A stretch of 64,000 nt of DNA, taken from positions 3,844,001-3,908,000 of the forward strand of contig CAVNZM010000003.1 of the NCBI GenBank assembly GCA_963693365.1, read 5' to 3'. This DNA comes from Amoebidium appalachense. Taxonomy: Eukaryota; Ichthyosporea. A program made the translations under genes and the position numbers. Below the pieces are notes generated by a model. That model saw only the letters and a program-made list of their open reading frames with translations. It had not been told where the DNA came from and did no database searches. Each line of letters starts with the position of its first letter. The stretch's first letter is position 1. Shown here one piece after another: positions 1 through 35,735 of this stretch.

Positions 1-8
1 ATCTTTGC

Positions 9-164
<156 letters not shown>

Positions 165-426
165 GCATAGGCAACATGCACAAGCATTGAAATGAACACG
201 ATTCAGAGCGACCCATCACCTGATCGACAACCCCCCCCCCCCCCCCCCCCCCCCCGGGGTCCCCCCCGCCCAACAAACACACACACACTACCAAACTCCC
301 CATTCTCTCATTTTCTCCTCCTCATTTCTGTTTCACAATCTCGTCGTAGCCACCCCCCCCCCCCCCCCCCCCCCCAAACACTCACACACGTAAAAAGAAA
401 CAAACAAACAAACTGCAAACAACCAT

Positions 427-459
<33 letters not shown>

Positions 460-503
460 ACCACCACCACCACCACCAGAGGGAGGCATTTTCAGTTCCG
501 TAC

Positions 504-21583
<21,080 letters not shown>

Positions 21584-22998
21584 TTTCTCGATTAACTTTG
21601 TGGGCCTTGGCGCCCAACTACCTATTTATAAACCGTTGTGTATCAGAGCTTAGAAGCATTTGTCATAACCGTTTTTTTTAGGCCTTAGAACACTTGTCAT
21701 AAGCTGCGAACTAATATTACAACGGTGATGTTTGGGCGCTTTTATGAATGTCTTATGAATGCAAACCCAAAACGGGGGGTTCGTGGCTCTTTTCTAAACA
21801 CTACCTATTTTTCCGTGTTTTTTCTACTGTTAATAGTGGAACTAACATTGAAAGCAAAGGTGAAAGCTTGTGTCGCTGAAACTGAGCCCGCAGATGAGGC
21901 CAACAACTGCCGTCGTTCATCCAAATTCAAACTTGACGCTCAAAGACGATCCACCAATCACAACTATTCACTGAGGGTAATCGGTGTTCATGATAACAAT
22001 GCTTTAACGTTTAAACATGTTTAACAGCAACTTCAATTGGCTCATCCATTTTCTGATCGGCGTCTAAAAAATCATTTCGAAACCCATTTTAATTTATTGT
22101 TTTTATTTATGTAATTTTTTTCCCCGACAGATTTACAGTTGAAAATTACTATAAGTCCCCCGAATGTAAGTCTTTTATATTTCGCAGTATTGTTTTCCGG
22201 TAAATTGACCTCGCCTATCGCGGGTGTGCCACGCGCCCCAGGCTGGCACACAGGCGACTGTGCGACACTCGCATCGTTTCGCTGTGCTTCCAAAGAGTAG
22301 AAGTCAGGGCACCGCCGCTCACCAGTTGCCGTGTTACTCTTGTGTTTGGAGGTAAAAAAAATTATAGAATAAATACTGGAGAAATGAGAAAGTGTAGTAT
22401 AAGAGAACGTTTCATTAGTGACCTTCCTTGTGCACCAGTTCGCAGTTTTTGGAATGTTTTGGCGGGCATAGGAGTATATACACACAACCAGCTTCAATAT
22501 TCGTTGGGAGCACACATTTCTACGCACCCTATACTTGGAACCAGTAGTAATGTGACCATGTTTTCGTTATCGAAGAAAATGAATGAAAATCTGGAGGAAG
22601 GACCATCGTGCCATGTTTACAGGGAGAAAGAGAGAGAGACAGACACACGTGAGGGTGACACATCTGCCCTGTTTGCACGGGCAAGGCGGGGGCACAACGC
22701 GTTTTCTGCTCATGATATGCCTGTATTTTTTTTTCTTCCAATCACCAGCTTCAAGACACTGAAATTTCATCGGGTAACATGGGTTGTTCATTAACGCATG
22801 GGTGTGTGCGGGAGGTGTGCCTTGCTTACTTTTTGTGCCTGTGGGTCTGTGGGGGCATGGATGTGAGAGAGGGGGAAACGTGAGATAGGTGGGGGAAGAG
22901 AGGGGGGAGGGCGGGCGAGATATACGTTTTTGCAGATACACATGTAGCACCAGCACTCACCACTACATCCACAACACAGGTTTTCTGCTTTCTTCACA
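21584..22998. promoter_or_regulatory. Divergent spacer and likely shared promoter region of kinesin-5 and ATP synthase b
   Basis: The two start codons (21583 minus, 22999 plus) face away from each other across 1.4 kb. Repeat content is low here compared with the flanking introns. Several short reading frames exist but none shows a family motif or consistent codon signal. No convincing TATA box was identified, so the promoter role is inferred from arrangement only. Confidence 0.45.
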
Positions 22999-23881
22999 AT
23001 GGCTTCTCTCGTAAGAGCAACTGGTGAGTCTGCCCCCCTCCCCCCTCCCTCCTCACCCCTTCACTCCACGCTCCATCCTGCTCCCCGTGCGAAGCTATGT
23101 CCATCCCTTTCCTTGTGTGTTTAACGCATGCACATGAGGACGTCAGTTGAACAGCCACAGAAAACGAGCGACGAAACCTTTCTCATAGCTTCTTGTTGTT
23201 TATTTCTTCGTTGCCGGTTTGCCTACCTTTATAATTTACTTCGGTGCATTGCCCCGGGCACTGGCGGGGTTGAGGATAATGGGTCATGTTTAAACACACA
23301 CACATACATACACACACACACACACACGTACACACACACACAAGGTACCATTGGATACTTGGTTGCCCCTTTTTCCCGTTGTTTGTTTTTTTTGGTCTTT
23401 TCTTTTTTATTAACTTTCTTGTGTGGGGGGGGGAGAAGGGGTCCATGAGTGTGTGGGCGGGTAGGGGGGAGGGTATGGTTGGGGCATTTGAGGGCAGGGA
23501 GGGGAGGAGGGGGGGGGGGGATAGGAGGAGGGGCAGGGGGAGGTTTTGGCTGTCTGGTTTGCTTACGCACAACTGCACACAGGTGCTGCCAGAGCCGCCC
23601 TCCGGGCCCAGGCTGCTGCCCCCAGGTATGCCTGCTTGTGCACACGTGTGTGTGTGTGTGTGTGTGTGTGTGAGCCTGCATATGCGCGCACGTGTATGTG
23701 TAGGTTTGTGTGACACGTGTGCGTTCGTATGGTTTTGTGTGTAGACGGATGTGTTTTACTGAGTGTGCTTTTTCCTGTTTGGGGGGGGGGGGGGGGGGGG
23801 GGGGGCTTGCGTACCTGAGAATGAGTGTATGGTGAGGTACATTGGACGGTCGTTGTGTTGTTGGGGGGGGGAAATAGGTGC

Positions 23882-23922
<41 letters not shown>

Positions 23923-25617
23923 AGATGTTCACTATATTGTTACCTGCAGCGCGCTTGCCGTTGCTGCCCGCAGACTCTCCCAGACCCCCGCCAAGAAGGA
24001 AGGTGGGTGACTCTAGTCCTGGAGTCTTGCTCGGAGTTCTTAAATGTATTTTCATATTAAGATGATGATTTTTTAATATTTTAGGTTAGTATGTTTCGTC
24101 TCTTGACTTGCCCTTGTGATGGTATTTATGGGAGCACGGAACTGTGGACTCAACCGAAAAGCGAGAGAACGGTGCTGTGGCCAGTGTGCAGTGATGGTAC
24201 ACAGGACACTCCCACTCTCCCTCTCCCTCTCCCTCTCCCTCTCTCCCTCTCTCCCTCCCTCTCCCTCTCTCTCCCTTTCTCTCCCTCCCTCCCTCCCTCA
24301 CCCCCCCCCCAATCACTCCTGGAGGGGTGCGGCGCCAGCCCTTCTTACACATGTGGGCACACCACCACCAGAGATGTCCGAAATATCCTTATCTTACCAC
24401 ATTTATCCGTGCCTGCATGGTTTTTGGTGTGCCTGTCTGGATGGGTGGATGGATGAGAAAGTAGAGTGAGACATTCGTTTCGCGCGCTCTGCTTGGTGGT
24501 GTTTTTCTTGTTTTGTTTTTTTTTTGTTTTTTTTTCTTTGGGGGGGGGGGGGGGGGGGAGGGGACATGCCATGATTTCGGGAAGTATGTTGGTGTGCGTG
24601 TTTGTTTCGTTGAGTGGTGTGGCTTTGTGTTTTTACTTCTTCGGTGCCTGTGCGTGTGTGTGCGTGTGCTTGCCATCAACATTTTGAGGGAGCAAATTAT
24701 TCACTCTGTGGGTGTTTTTTCTGTTTGCAGAGGCAGCCCCCGGCCTGTTTAACCGCATCCTGGCTGGCAAGACCGGCAAGACCGGCTCCCTGGTCCTCTC
24801 TGCAGGTATGTGATGTCACACACACACACACACACACACAGGCATACACACGCACACACTCACATTCACACTCAAACTCAAACTCACGCGCATGCACGCA
24901 CGACGTGGCACAGCCAACGGACGGGTGGTGGTGGAAGGTCTGTAGGGATGAACATGTCAATACGGCACTATGCAGATACACAAAAAAAAAACGGGGGTTT
25001 GCGCATGTGTGGGTGTGTTCAATCAACCGACTTTCCTATGGTTGCACCTCGATCCCTCCCCTAGACCTCCTGTGAAAAACGACTGGTTTTTTGATTTCAC
25101 CAACACTAATATACCAACACGTGTGCAATCTTTTTGGGGTTCAAATGGTGTAGGTCGATATCTCTTTTATGAAACTGAGGTACATGTTAAGGTTCCATTA
25201 TCGTTATCTGGCGTGTGTGTTGTGCAGACCGATCTCTCTGGTTTAGACAATGTGTTATAATTGGTTAACACCTTTTTTATGAACTGGCATTTGTTTATGG
25301 CACACTGCCTTCAAGACAAATATAATCAATTATTGTATAGACAAAGGTTTATCACACGTTGTTAAGGTTAACGTGCCATGAAAACTGATTAGTATCCTCG
25401 ACCTGCATGGGTATGGTGCCGGTCGATACCCAATCGCTGACATATATCCATGTGTGTATGGTGCAGGTCTGCTTGCCACCGCGCTGTCCAAGGAGTACAT
25501 CCTTTTCCATGAGGAGACCGTTGTTGTTGTGAGCTTTGCTGCTCTCCTCTACACCATCTACAGGACCGCTGGCTCAGACATTGCCGCCGGCCTGGATGCC
25601 AGGGCTCAGGTGTGTTT

Positions 25618-25651
<34 letters not shown>

Positions 25652-25726
25652 GTGTGTGGGGGGGGGGGGGGGGGGGGGGGCATAGTTGGGAAAAGGAGGG
25701 ATTGCCCCCCCCCCACACACACACGC

Positions 25727-25767
<41 letters not shown>

Positions 25768-25820
25768 CAGACGGTGTCCTTCATATGTGGTTTTTGTACG
25801 GTGTAGTGTATGGTAACACC

Positions 25821-25858
<38 letters not shown>

Positions 25859-26495
25859 CCCCCCCCCCTCTCCCCCCCTCTCTCTCTCTCTCTCTCCTCC
25901 CCCTTCATCCGGCATTCCTGTCCACCATGACACACCCGTCGATACACGCAAGCATACACATACACCCGCAAACGTACATAAGCACATGTACACGTGCACA
26001 CGCACACACACACACGTACACCCACAGGATATTCTCAAGACCCTGCGCAAGGGCAAGGAGGCTCAGAGGTCGGCCCTCGAGGAGGCCATCCGGGGGGAGA
26101 AGAAGTACGAAGGCCTGGACGAGACCGTCAACATGATCTACGACGTGCAGCAGGTATGCTTTCTTTAACGCCCGCCTCTTAAAGAACCGGCAAGACATAG
26201 CCAGTTTGCTCTAACTCTCCGTCATTTATGTGTGACCGAAACACCCTGGCGTGATTTCAGGTCTATGTCGGCCTTTCTCGATGTTCAATGATGTCATGTT
26301 GACGTCAATCGCTGACGTCATTGGGTCGCTCACGGCCGGTCGATGCCGATAAAATCGAGCGCACATATTACTCCCTCCCCACCCCCTTCCTCCCTCCCTC
26401 CCTCCCCTCTCTCTCCCTCCCTCCCTCCACATAAAACCTGCCTGAATCATGCAAACAGATACACTCGTACACACGTGTGTGCGCGCACACGCGCG

Positions 26496-26532
<37 letters not shown>

Positions 26533-26599
26533 GCATGCATGTACACATCATGCAGGTTAACAAACGCTGGCGCACCCGAGCCCATTCGCTCGCGTCACC

Positions 26600-26637
<38 letters not shown>

Positions 26638-27184
26638 CTTCAACGATGACAGGTTCGTGGTCAAGCACAGAACGTTCGCACCCTCACATTTACTCGCCTA
26701 GTCACTCGCTTTTTTCACATACACTCACGTGCTCGTTCACACGCACATTCCCCTCCCCCTCTTCCCCCCGGAGGATGGGCTCTGCTTATGTTGCATAATA
26801 TGCGTGTTGCTGATGTTGCATACTGTGCGTGTTGCTTTTGTTGCATACTTGAAAGTTTGCCTTTCCGTGTGTCCTGCACATTGTTTCTCATAGTGTAGTT
26901 GTATGGTCGTACCGTGTTCCACGTTCTTACGAACCCCCCCCCCACCCCCCCCCCCCCCCCCCCCCCCCCCCCCGCCCCCGCCCCGCCCCTTCTTCCCCCT
27001 CTTTCAAACATGCCAACACACACAAACATATGCACCAACACTCATACAACCACACACCACGCTATACCCAGCCCGGTTCTCCCCCACCCCCCACCCCCTC
27101 CCTCCCCTCGTCATCCACAAATACACACACACACACCCATACGACACACACACACACACGCACACACAACCCTCCCCCTCCCTC

Positions 27185-27240
<56 letters not shown>

Positions 27241-27283
27241 ATCCCCACTTCACCCCACCCCACCGTACCCCCTCCCCCTCCCC

Positions 27284-27349
<66 letters not shown>

Positions 27350-28141
27350 ACGTCAACGACCTTGGTCTGGAGGTCAAGCACCGTGCCATGCAGCACAATG
27401 CGGCCGAGACCCTCACCCAGCGCCTGAACACCATCGTCAACCTGGAGGCTAAGGTCCGCAACGCACAGCAAGACCTCTTGGTCAGCGAGCTCGAAAAGGC
27501 CGTGCTCGCACACTACAGCTCGCAGAAGGTGCGTGGGTGGGTGGGTGTTTTTTTTTTTTTTTTTTTTTTGTGTGTGGGGGGGGGGGGGGGGGGGGTTGTG
27601 GGTGTAGGTGAGGGGGTGTTCTTTTTGGGGGGGGGGGAGGGGGGGATGAAAGAGCTTCAGGGTGTCCTCGTTTATCAACAGTGTGCAGATGTGGTGTGTG
27701 TGTGTGCGTGTGTGCGCATGCCTGTTTAGTAGGCAGCTATGTTAATACGTGTTTGCGAGTTTTTTATGTTTCGGCGGCACTAAGGGGGGGAGGGGGGAAG
27801 GGGGGGGAGTGCGGGCTGTGGTTAGGTAAGTGTGCTGGAGCACATTTTCAAACAAACATTCCAGCGATGGTTGGTTGGGTGGGTTGTATTTGTTTGTCTG
27901 GTATTGCCAGGGTGTGGGTGGGGCGGTGGTTGTGTCTGTGTACTGTGTGTGTTTGAGCGTCTGTGTGTGTGTGTGTGTGTGTGTGTTTGTCTGTGTGCAT
28001 GCGTGTTTTTGCAGCTTTTGTATTATTCATCTTTTAGAGTTCCCTGATATTTGGCTTTTTTTCCCCTAACTTATATTTCCAATGCAGGACGATGCGCTGG
28101 TCAAGTCAGCAATCGACGCTCTCGGCAGCGTCAAGATCTAA
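22999..28141 (+). CDS. ATP4: Mitochondrial ATP synthase subunit b (F0 peripheral stalk), complete, 8 exons
   Basis: Subunit b anchors the peripheral stalk of F1F0-ATP synthase in the inner mitochondrial membrane. Exons: 22999-23023, 23583-23625, 23950-24002, 24731-24805, 25467-25609, 26028-26153, 27349-27528, 28088-28141. All phases agree and give 232 residues ending GSVKI then TAA. Residues 1 to about 40 are rich in Ala and Arg with no acidic residue until near the end ([18 protein letters not shown] at the start), a typical mitochondrial targeting peptide. A short hydrophobic hairpin follows (about 60-75 and 84-100, around [12 protein letters not shown]), then a long charged helix that contacts F1 and OSCP; human and yeast homologues share the LSKE segment. 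The acceptor of exon 3 could instead be the CAG at 23971-23973, which would drop eight residues. An AATAAA lies 42 bases past the stop. Confidence 0.95.
23641..23672. repeat. (TG)n in ATP synthase b intron 2
   Basis: A short pure TG tract just downstream of the exon 2 donor, with a G run at 23780-23805. The intron has no other feature. Confidence 0.85.
25619..25680. repeat. T run followed by G run in ATP synthase b intron 5
   Basis: A T tract (about 25620-25650) passes into a G tract (about 25660-25680), then a short C run and CA repeats. The same T-then-G order recurs at about 27548-27594 after exon 7. On this sense strand the order is opposite to that of the kinesin gene. Confidence 0.92.
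27121..27348. repeat. CA arrays abutting ATP synthase b exon 7 acceptor
   Basis: CA repeats at about 27121-27170, 27187-27236 and 27291-27347. The last ends in the CAG acceptor itself. The upstream part of the intron (26800-27060) holds a C run and C-rich sequence. Confidence 0.9.
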
Positions 28142-28182
28142 ACACTTCCCGCCCATCCACGCTTTTCCTCCCCCATAACTAT

Positions 28183-28188
28183 AATAAA
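28183..28188 (+). terminator. Polyadenylation signal AATAAA of ATP synthase b
   Basis: A canonical hexamer 42 bases after the TAA stop. Confidence 0.75.
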
Positions 28189-30199
28189 CTCAGGCCGCCG
28201 TGTACAGAATCTGTGGTTGCTGTTGCATGCATGTACAAGTGCATGTGTGTGTGTGTGCGTGTGCGTGTGTTTTAATGTCGTGGTTAAGTTTTACAACATT
28301 GTTAGTACAGCTTCTGAAAACGTTCAACGTGAATGTGGCTGCCACGGTGCTTACGGGTGCATGTGTTGTGCAGTGCGTGCTGCCCGTGGAAAGGAAAAGG
28401 ACCTGGTATATATTGCTGGTGGTTGGACATTATCGGGAGAGTCGTGTATGTATTGTCTGGCTGAGGCATAACGGTTCGACATTGTGTGTGTGTGTGTATG
28501 TGCATGTGCATGTGTGCGTGTGCGCGCGCGTGTGTGTGTGGCGATTTGGGTCACCGGGATGGATCAATTCATGGGTTTCCCTGCAGCTGTACGTGTACGC
28601 CCCCCGTACCACAAATGTAACAACATAGGCCCATTTTGTTTTTGTGGAGTACATGTACCGTGATTCGTCTCTCCGTCGACCCTTCATAACGTGCATAACG
28701 GTAGTGGCATAATAGAGCGTCGGGCAACATGCGTTCAGGAGGCTACAGGCTAGCTGTGTTGGCCATGGCCATCACTCGCGGGGTTGTGCACGTGCGCACC
28801 GGACGTACCGCACGTATGTATACAGTATTTTTTTTGTTATTAGACCTAGACCGAGCGCTCGCACCATGTCTTACGTGCAAGCATCGTGAGCACTTTCTCT
28901 ATTGTATTACTGCCATGAAAAAACTTAGTTGCTACATGAGTGCTCACGTGCCCGGCGCCGCTCACGTCTATTTCCGGCGAGTCGCAAAGTTTTCGCGGGC
29001 AGAAACGCGACTCAAGCTTGGCCAACCCATACTGTAGGTGGCAAAGTCTTTGGGAAATTTCAAAAACCTATGGGCGGATTCGGACTTGATGAAATATTAT
29101 GCACATCATGATAGTGTTACGGCCTCTATGTATAGTGCAATTGAGAATTCCACGAATCATACAAACATAAAGCAGAATTCTGCGCCACTCAACACCAACA
29201 CCCCGTTCTGCGTGTCGTTTCTTGTCGTTTCTCGTTTGTATGTCATGTGCGCACCCAATCTACAGATACGCTCTAGGCCAATAATAATGTTGCTTTGAGA
29301 AGGGCAAATTCGAATATCAATAAAAAAAAGGATGGGCCCAGTTTTACCTGAATTCCAAGCATATAATTAATCACCTACAATATCCGACTCCTGGTCAGCC
29401 CGGCCTTGATATCGAAATCTGGAGGTGTTTTGCCATCCTCGGAGCATGTTGCAGCTAATTGGCTAAGAATGCACCATGGCGGGAAGATCTGCGAGCCATG
29501 TGCTGAAGTTGTGCCTGAAAGGCTTGGTGGGCGGCACGCGTCCCAAAAGAGCTTACAGCCCTCCAGGGAGTTATGGCTTATTGTTGTCTGTAGCCTAAAC
29601 AAAAATTATGCATTGGAATCATTTATTATAATAACGTAGGTTTTCGATATACCAAGAGCCGGTGTCCCTCTTATTATCAATTAGTGTTCTTGGTGCATGC
29701 ATGTCAGGATCTGCATTAGCAGCGTATGTCAGTGTGTGACCCCTTCTTCAGAAATTCTCTTCAGTGGCCCATCCTTGCACATAGATCTATGTTTCTTCCT
29801 GGACACGTCCACCGTTATAACGGTCCTATATTCCTGCTATATTTGTATGATTATTTCGCGAGAAAGTAACTTTATACCGGTACCGTACCGCCTGCCAGTA
29901 GTTGTTTGAGTTCATATTGTACAAGCAATTGCAAACTCAGCAATCATGAGTTATACACAGAAAGAACCAATATTTAAGGAAATTAGGAACTAAAAAAGAA
30001 ACAGCCAGAGCACTGTGAAACGGCAGTCAAAATTCACTCTCTGCAAACAAGTCCCGCGCAATACATCCACCCGGTCACAAACGTTTTTGCGAAAGGTTTC
30101 CCGTTGTTGTTGATGCCAAGGTTTTGAACTTTTCATCACCTGTTCTTCTTGCATCACAATAGTGAAATACACCACACCAATACCCTTATAACTTAAAAA
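28189..30199. other. Intergenic spacer between ATP synthase b and 7TM-RGS copy 1
   Basis: About 2 kb of mostly non-repetitive sequence of mixed composition, with short TG tracts near 28240 and 28485. No reading frame with a recognisable domain was found. Confidence 0.5.
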
Positions 30200-30889
30200 A
30201 TGGCATCAGATAACAATTTTTCCAACACATACATCAAGTGCTCGTTGAGCGACCTGACGTGTCCCACGGGAAACGAATACGACGGCGCAATACACGCCCT
30301 CCGGTTCTGCCAGTCACTTGCAGCAATTCACGTTTCAGTTTCCCCATTTGTTCTCGCGTTTACGTGTGTTCTTGTTGTTCTCTACTGGATAAAAAGAAAC
30401 ATATTTCCAATAGCGGAACAGTGGCCCGTACATACAATCGTCATGTGCATGATTTCGTTCCTTTTCCTGCTGGACCAAACCATCTCGACGATCAGTGGCA
30501 CGGGTACGCGATTGGGATTTACGACAACGAATGCGGCGTCATGTCCACTTTTCCCACTTTTCCGGGAAAACACATCGCGGGATTTAATGTTGTTCCATAC
30601 ACCACGAAGAGGTCGTATTATGTCGGTTTGGTTTTGACGATGATTGGGTGGTACACGTTTGGGTTCCCTCTGTGTTTTGTCTTCGTGGCGCGGTGCCTAA
30701 AAGTGTTTTACAAACACTACAGAACGAGCTTGCTCAATCAGAATATTTCTGGTTTCACGAAACTCGAAATGAGCATCAAAAGTTCAATGAGTATGACCTC
30801 GCTAGATAATATCAGCAATGTTGCGAAAGATGGGTAGGTTTCCGAATTTACTAGTTCTTCCACCAACTCCCTCATTCCGCTCCCTTGCT

Positions 30890-31025
30890 TCCAACCTTCC
30901 TCTCCATCCCTCCCCGCCTTCCTCCTTCCTTCTCCCTCCCCCCACCTCCCCCCCACCCCCTCCTTCCCCCCCTCCCCCTCCCCTCTCCCTCCCCCCCCTC
31001 CCCCCCCCCCCCCCCTCCCCCCCCC

Positions 31026-31095
<70 letters not shown>

Positions 31096-31132
31096 ACCAC
31101 CGCCACCACCACCGCCGCCACCACCGCCACCA

Positions 31133-31170
<38 letters not shown>
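30890..31170. repeat. C/T-rich tract, CA array and A run in copy 1 intron 1
   Basis: A polypyrimidine tract to 31028, (CA)n 31029-31094, CCACCG repeats, then an A run at about 31133-31169. The rest of the intron to 31749 is AT-richer and featureless. Confidence 0.9.
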
Positions 31171-31987
31171 CGAAGGAGAAGATTAAGATCGAAGAAGAAG
31201 AAGAAGAAGAAAGGGTAAAAAAAGGAAAACAAACGTCCAAGAAAGGGGGGAAAAGGAAAAGACATACATAAAGAAAGAAAAACAGTGTTTACACTTTAGA
31301 CAAAAAGAAAAGATTGATGGATATGGAAAAAATATAAAAATAAAAAATCTGGTGTATGACCACCTCCTCCCACACTACCCTTCACCCCACCCCACCCCGA
31401 TTCCCCCACCATGATGTGTGTGCACACACGTGTGCTTTGTGTGCTAAATCATATTAGATACATTTGTTTTTGTGTGTTTTTGTACGTCTGCAGGTGGTGT
31501 GGGTGTAGGATACGAAGACTTTTCGTTTCTTCTTTACTGCGGGGGAGGGGGAAGGCTTTGGTTTCACACTTGCCAAAGAAAACGTTAGAAAATGGTAGAA
31601 AGACAGAAACAAAAACGAGTAGCCTGGAGACGAATAACACGTATAATGATGGAGTCATCAACACTATCTTTCTACAGTATCAACTCATTTTCTCCCATTT
31701 AAAATTTAGTAAAGTATATTATGAATTATAAATATTAACACTTGCGCAGGCTTCAACCTGCCTGGATGTCTGCGGGAAGTCTTTCCGGCACACTCGACCG
31801 AAAAGCACACCAGAGAATTGTTAAGGTACCCGGTCAGAGCATGATGTTCCAGGGCCACACATCTTTAAGGGTGCAGCTGATTCGTTTCTTTTCCAAAACG
31901 GGAATGATTATTGTCTACTTGGCCTTTTGGTTGGGTGGTGTTATTCCGTACGTGCAGGTATGTAACACTCTTCAACCCCCTCCCCCC

Positions 31988-32028
<41 letters not shown>

Positions 32029-32224
32029 TGGCACCACCACCACCACCACACACACACACACACACACCTGAATATGATGAATGCTCTTTGTGTATGCTTC
32101 ATAAATTTGTGTTGTGTTGTCCGGTACGGATGTCTATTTCGTACTCTGTGACAAAAACTGAGATCCCCCTCCTGGGCCCTCTCCCCCCCCCCCCCCCCAG
32201 CCCAACAAGCACACGTGACCCCCT

Positions 32225-32495
<271 letters not shown>

Positions 32496-32999
32496 GAAAC
32501 GCTAAACTTAATTAAACACTAAGAAGTTTACAACTAACCTGACTAGTCAAAAAAATATCAAGCCCCTCCCTTCCCCCTCCCCTCCCCCCCCTTCTCCCCC
32601 CTTTGTGTTCCTCTTAGCACATCCTCCCCGCCCCCCCCCCCCCCCTCTCCCCCTCCCCTCCCCATCCCCCCCTTCCTCCCCCTGCTCTGCAACTTCCTTT
32701 GCATTGCCTTTTCAGTCGTGAATGAGAACTTAACAGTAGCCTGTGATGTGTTTTAACCCCCCTAACCCCCACCCCACCCCCCCCGGCGCCCCCCGTGCCC
32801 CCTCATTTACTCCCATAGTACCCTTATGCCCACTGATTCCAACACCCACTGTTCTCTCTCTACAAGTTTCTGCGGTCAAAAGTGCACGGCCCGGGAGCAC
32901 AAACATGCAAACACTCCTCTCATCCCCCTCCCCTTGTCTCCCCTCTCCCCCCCCCCCCCCCCTCCCCTAGACACACACCTTTTCACACACCTTCTCACA

Positions 33000-33000
33000 C

Positions 33001-33095
<95 letters not shown>

Positions 33096-33118
33096 CACAC
33101 ACACGCGCGCACACGCAC

Positions 33119-33151
<33 letters not shown>

Positions 33152-33240
33152 CACAGGCACAGACACATACACATACACACAGCACACACACACACACTCA
33201 CTCACTCACACACGCACGCACACACACACACACAACGCGT
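33000..33240. repeat. Long (CA)n array with CACG variants
   Basis: A pure CA core at about 33010-33092, then GCACAC variants, in the intron between copy 1 exons 2 and 3. Confidence 0.92.
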
Positions 33241-33837
33241 GCAAGAAGCCCATCCTCACCCCTCTCACCCTTCTTTCTGGACATCTCTCCTCCCCTCTCA
33301 CCCTTCACCACTCCCCCCTCCCTCCCCCCTTCCCCTAACCACCCAACCACCACCACTACTTCTTTTCATCTCCATCACGTTACCAGCTGTGAAGGACATT
33401 TACATTGTGCTGCCCGAAATTCTAACTGGTTTCTGACACTGACTCCCCCTCTCCCCCTCCCCCCCCCCCCCCCCCCCCCCCCAACCCACCCACCCACCCA
33501 CCCACCCACGCCCTCCACCCAACCACACCACCCCACCCTCTTCTCCCCCGCCCCCGCCCCTCCCCTCTTCGGGAAAAAAAAAAAAATAATAATAATAAGG
33601 CAATGACATGGCAAGGAAGCTCGGATTTCAACCGGCGGTTCAACGCCACATATGCTGACACCTCATATATGGAGATTGCGGTAAGGGCCGTGTTTGTGCC
33701 CGTAATGAGCCTGGGTGCCCTTTTGCTGATCAGATAACATCAAATGTGAAGGACTCTACAAGTATTACTACACAGCTGCAGGCGTGTGTGTGTGTGTGTT
33801 GGGGGGGGGGGGGGGGGGGGGGGGGGAATGGGTGTGT

Positions 33838-33932
<95 letters not shown>

Positions 33933-33945
33933 TGTGTGTGTGTCG
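33838..33945. repeat. (TG)n array
   Basis: A pure TG tract downstream of copy 1 exon 3, preceded by a G run at 33801-33826. C/T-rich tracts and GA repeats (about 34515-34690) fill the rest of this intron. Confidence 0.92.
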
Positions 33946-34496
33946 GTGTGTAGGTGGGTGGGTGGGTGGAAATTGATGGGGGTGGAGTGAAAGGAAGGGG
34001 GAGGGAGAGGGGGGTGCCATCTCCAGGCCTTTCCGTCCCCCCCCCCCCCCACCACCACCACCCTCCGTCCCCCCCCCCCCTCTTTCTCTCTTTCTCCGTC
34101 TAGATCTCAGTACGGGTTGTCCAGTTTTCCCTCCTAATATAGAAGTTTCATCCGCTAAAAATTGTATTTCTAGCCCAGTTGCTGCTCCTCACTATCTTCC
34201 ACCCCCCACCCACCCTTCGCCCTCTCCTAACCTTCCCCTTTTCCCCCTCCCCCCCCCCCCCCTCCACACCCCCCCCCCCCTCCCCTCCCCCCCCCCCGCG
34301 CACCTGCGGAGTGGTGCCTCTCCCGTTAACCATCGTCGTTTACACCCACCAACCTTGGCTCCGTGGTTCCGTGCCTTTTAGCTATAGAGTTGCTCCCGTC
34401 GTTATAATACTCGATTAATCAAAAAAATTCCCTCCTTCTCCCCCCCCCTCCCCCCCCCCCCCCCCCCCGGGGTGTCTCTTTACGCACACACGAACA

Positions 34497-34570
<74 letters not shown>

Positions 34571-34752
34571 GGAGGAAAGAGAGAGAAAGCGAGAGTAAGA
34601 GAGAGTAAGAGAGAGAGAGGCACATACGGAGAGAGGGAGGGGGGGGAGGGAGGGGAGGGGAGAGAGAGAGAGAGAGAAAGAGAGAGGTAGAAGAAACAGA
34701 GAGATGAGAGCAACTGCTAATACAATTCACTCCCCCCCCCCCCCCCAAAAAA

Positions 34753-34804
<52 letters not shown>

Positions 34805-35614
34805 ACCTCCAGATTCTCACCGTGTGGTACATCATCTGGATCATTCCGTTGGCCTTCGACGTCGGCAGGCGGAACTGGCCTCCTCCAATCAAAAATGGGC
34901 GTTGACGAGCCTTGTTCTAGAACTCATGCCTAAAACCACGTGCATGCTCTTCTCTGGCCTTCTACTGGCCTACCCGCTATATTTGGCGCATTCCATGTCC
35001 GTTGCTATGGCGAACGTTAAGGTGGATACAGAGACGATGTTAAGGGAGACTTTGACCCACAAGATGAAAAGGGACCAGTTTTTACGGTATTTAATGTCGG
35101 AATTTGCTGCGGAAAACCTGTTTTTTTAGTTTACGGTCGAGGAATTTAGGACGGATACGCTAAATAAGGTGCGGAAGACTGGGGGCGATGATACGGTCGG
35201 CAAGAACTGTTTGCGGTGAGTGTGCGTGTGTGTGTGGGTGGGGGAGGGGGGTCCGTAGGTGTGTGTTTGTGCGTGTGTGTTTGTATTTGGTGGTGTGTGT
35301 GTGTTTGTGGTAGGGGGGGGGGGGGGGGGGGTGTTTGGGTGTTTGGCTGTGTGTGTTTTTGGGTGTGTTTGTGTGTGTGAGTGGGTGGGTTGGTGTGTTG
35401 GTGTGTGTGTTTGAGTGTGTGTGTGTATGGGTGTGTGTGTGTGTGTTATTGTGTGTGTGACTGGGTGTGTGTTCTCGGAGTTGTGCCGGTTTCCACATTA
35501 TTTATCCAAGTCCATTCTATTTGATCCATCCTGCCCTTGTCTTGCCGCGCCCCCCCTCCCCCCACCCACCCACCCCCCATCCCACCCCTCCTTCCCCGCT
35601 TCCCAGTCCCCACC

Positions 35615-35735
<121 letters not shown>

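Noticed and set aside
30480-30500. Programmed frameshift in 7TM-RGS copy 1
   Set aside because: No slippery heptamer is present, and the same copy has two more frame breaks and a stop, so ordinary decay is simpler.
33387-33440. Extra exon of 7TM-RGS copy 1 after a CAG at about 33388 (DIYIVLPEILTGF)
   Set aside because: Exon 2 joins exon 3 (33600) in phase 0 and aligns with the continuous TM4-TM5 exon of copy 2, leaving no place for it.
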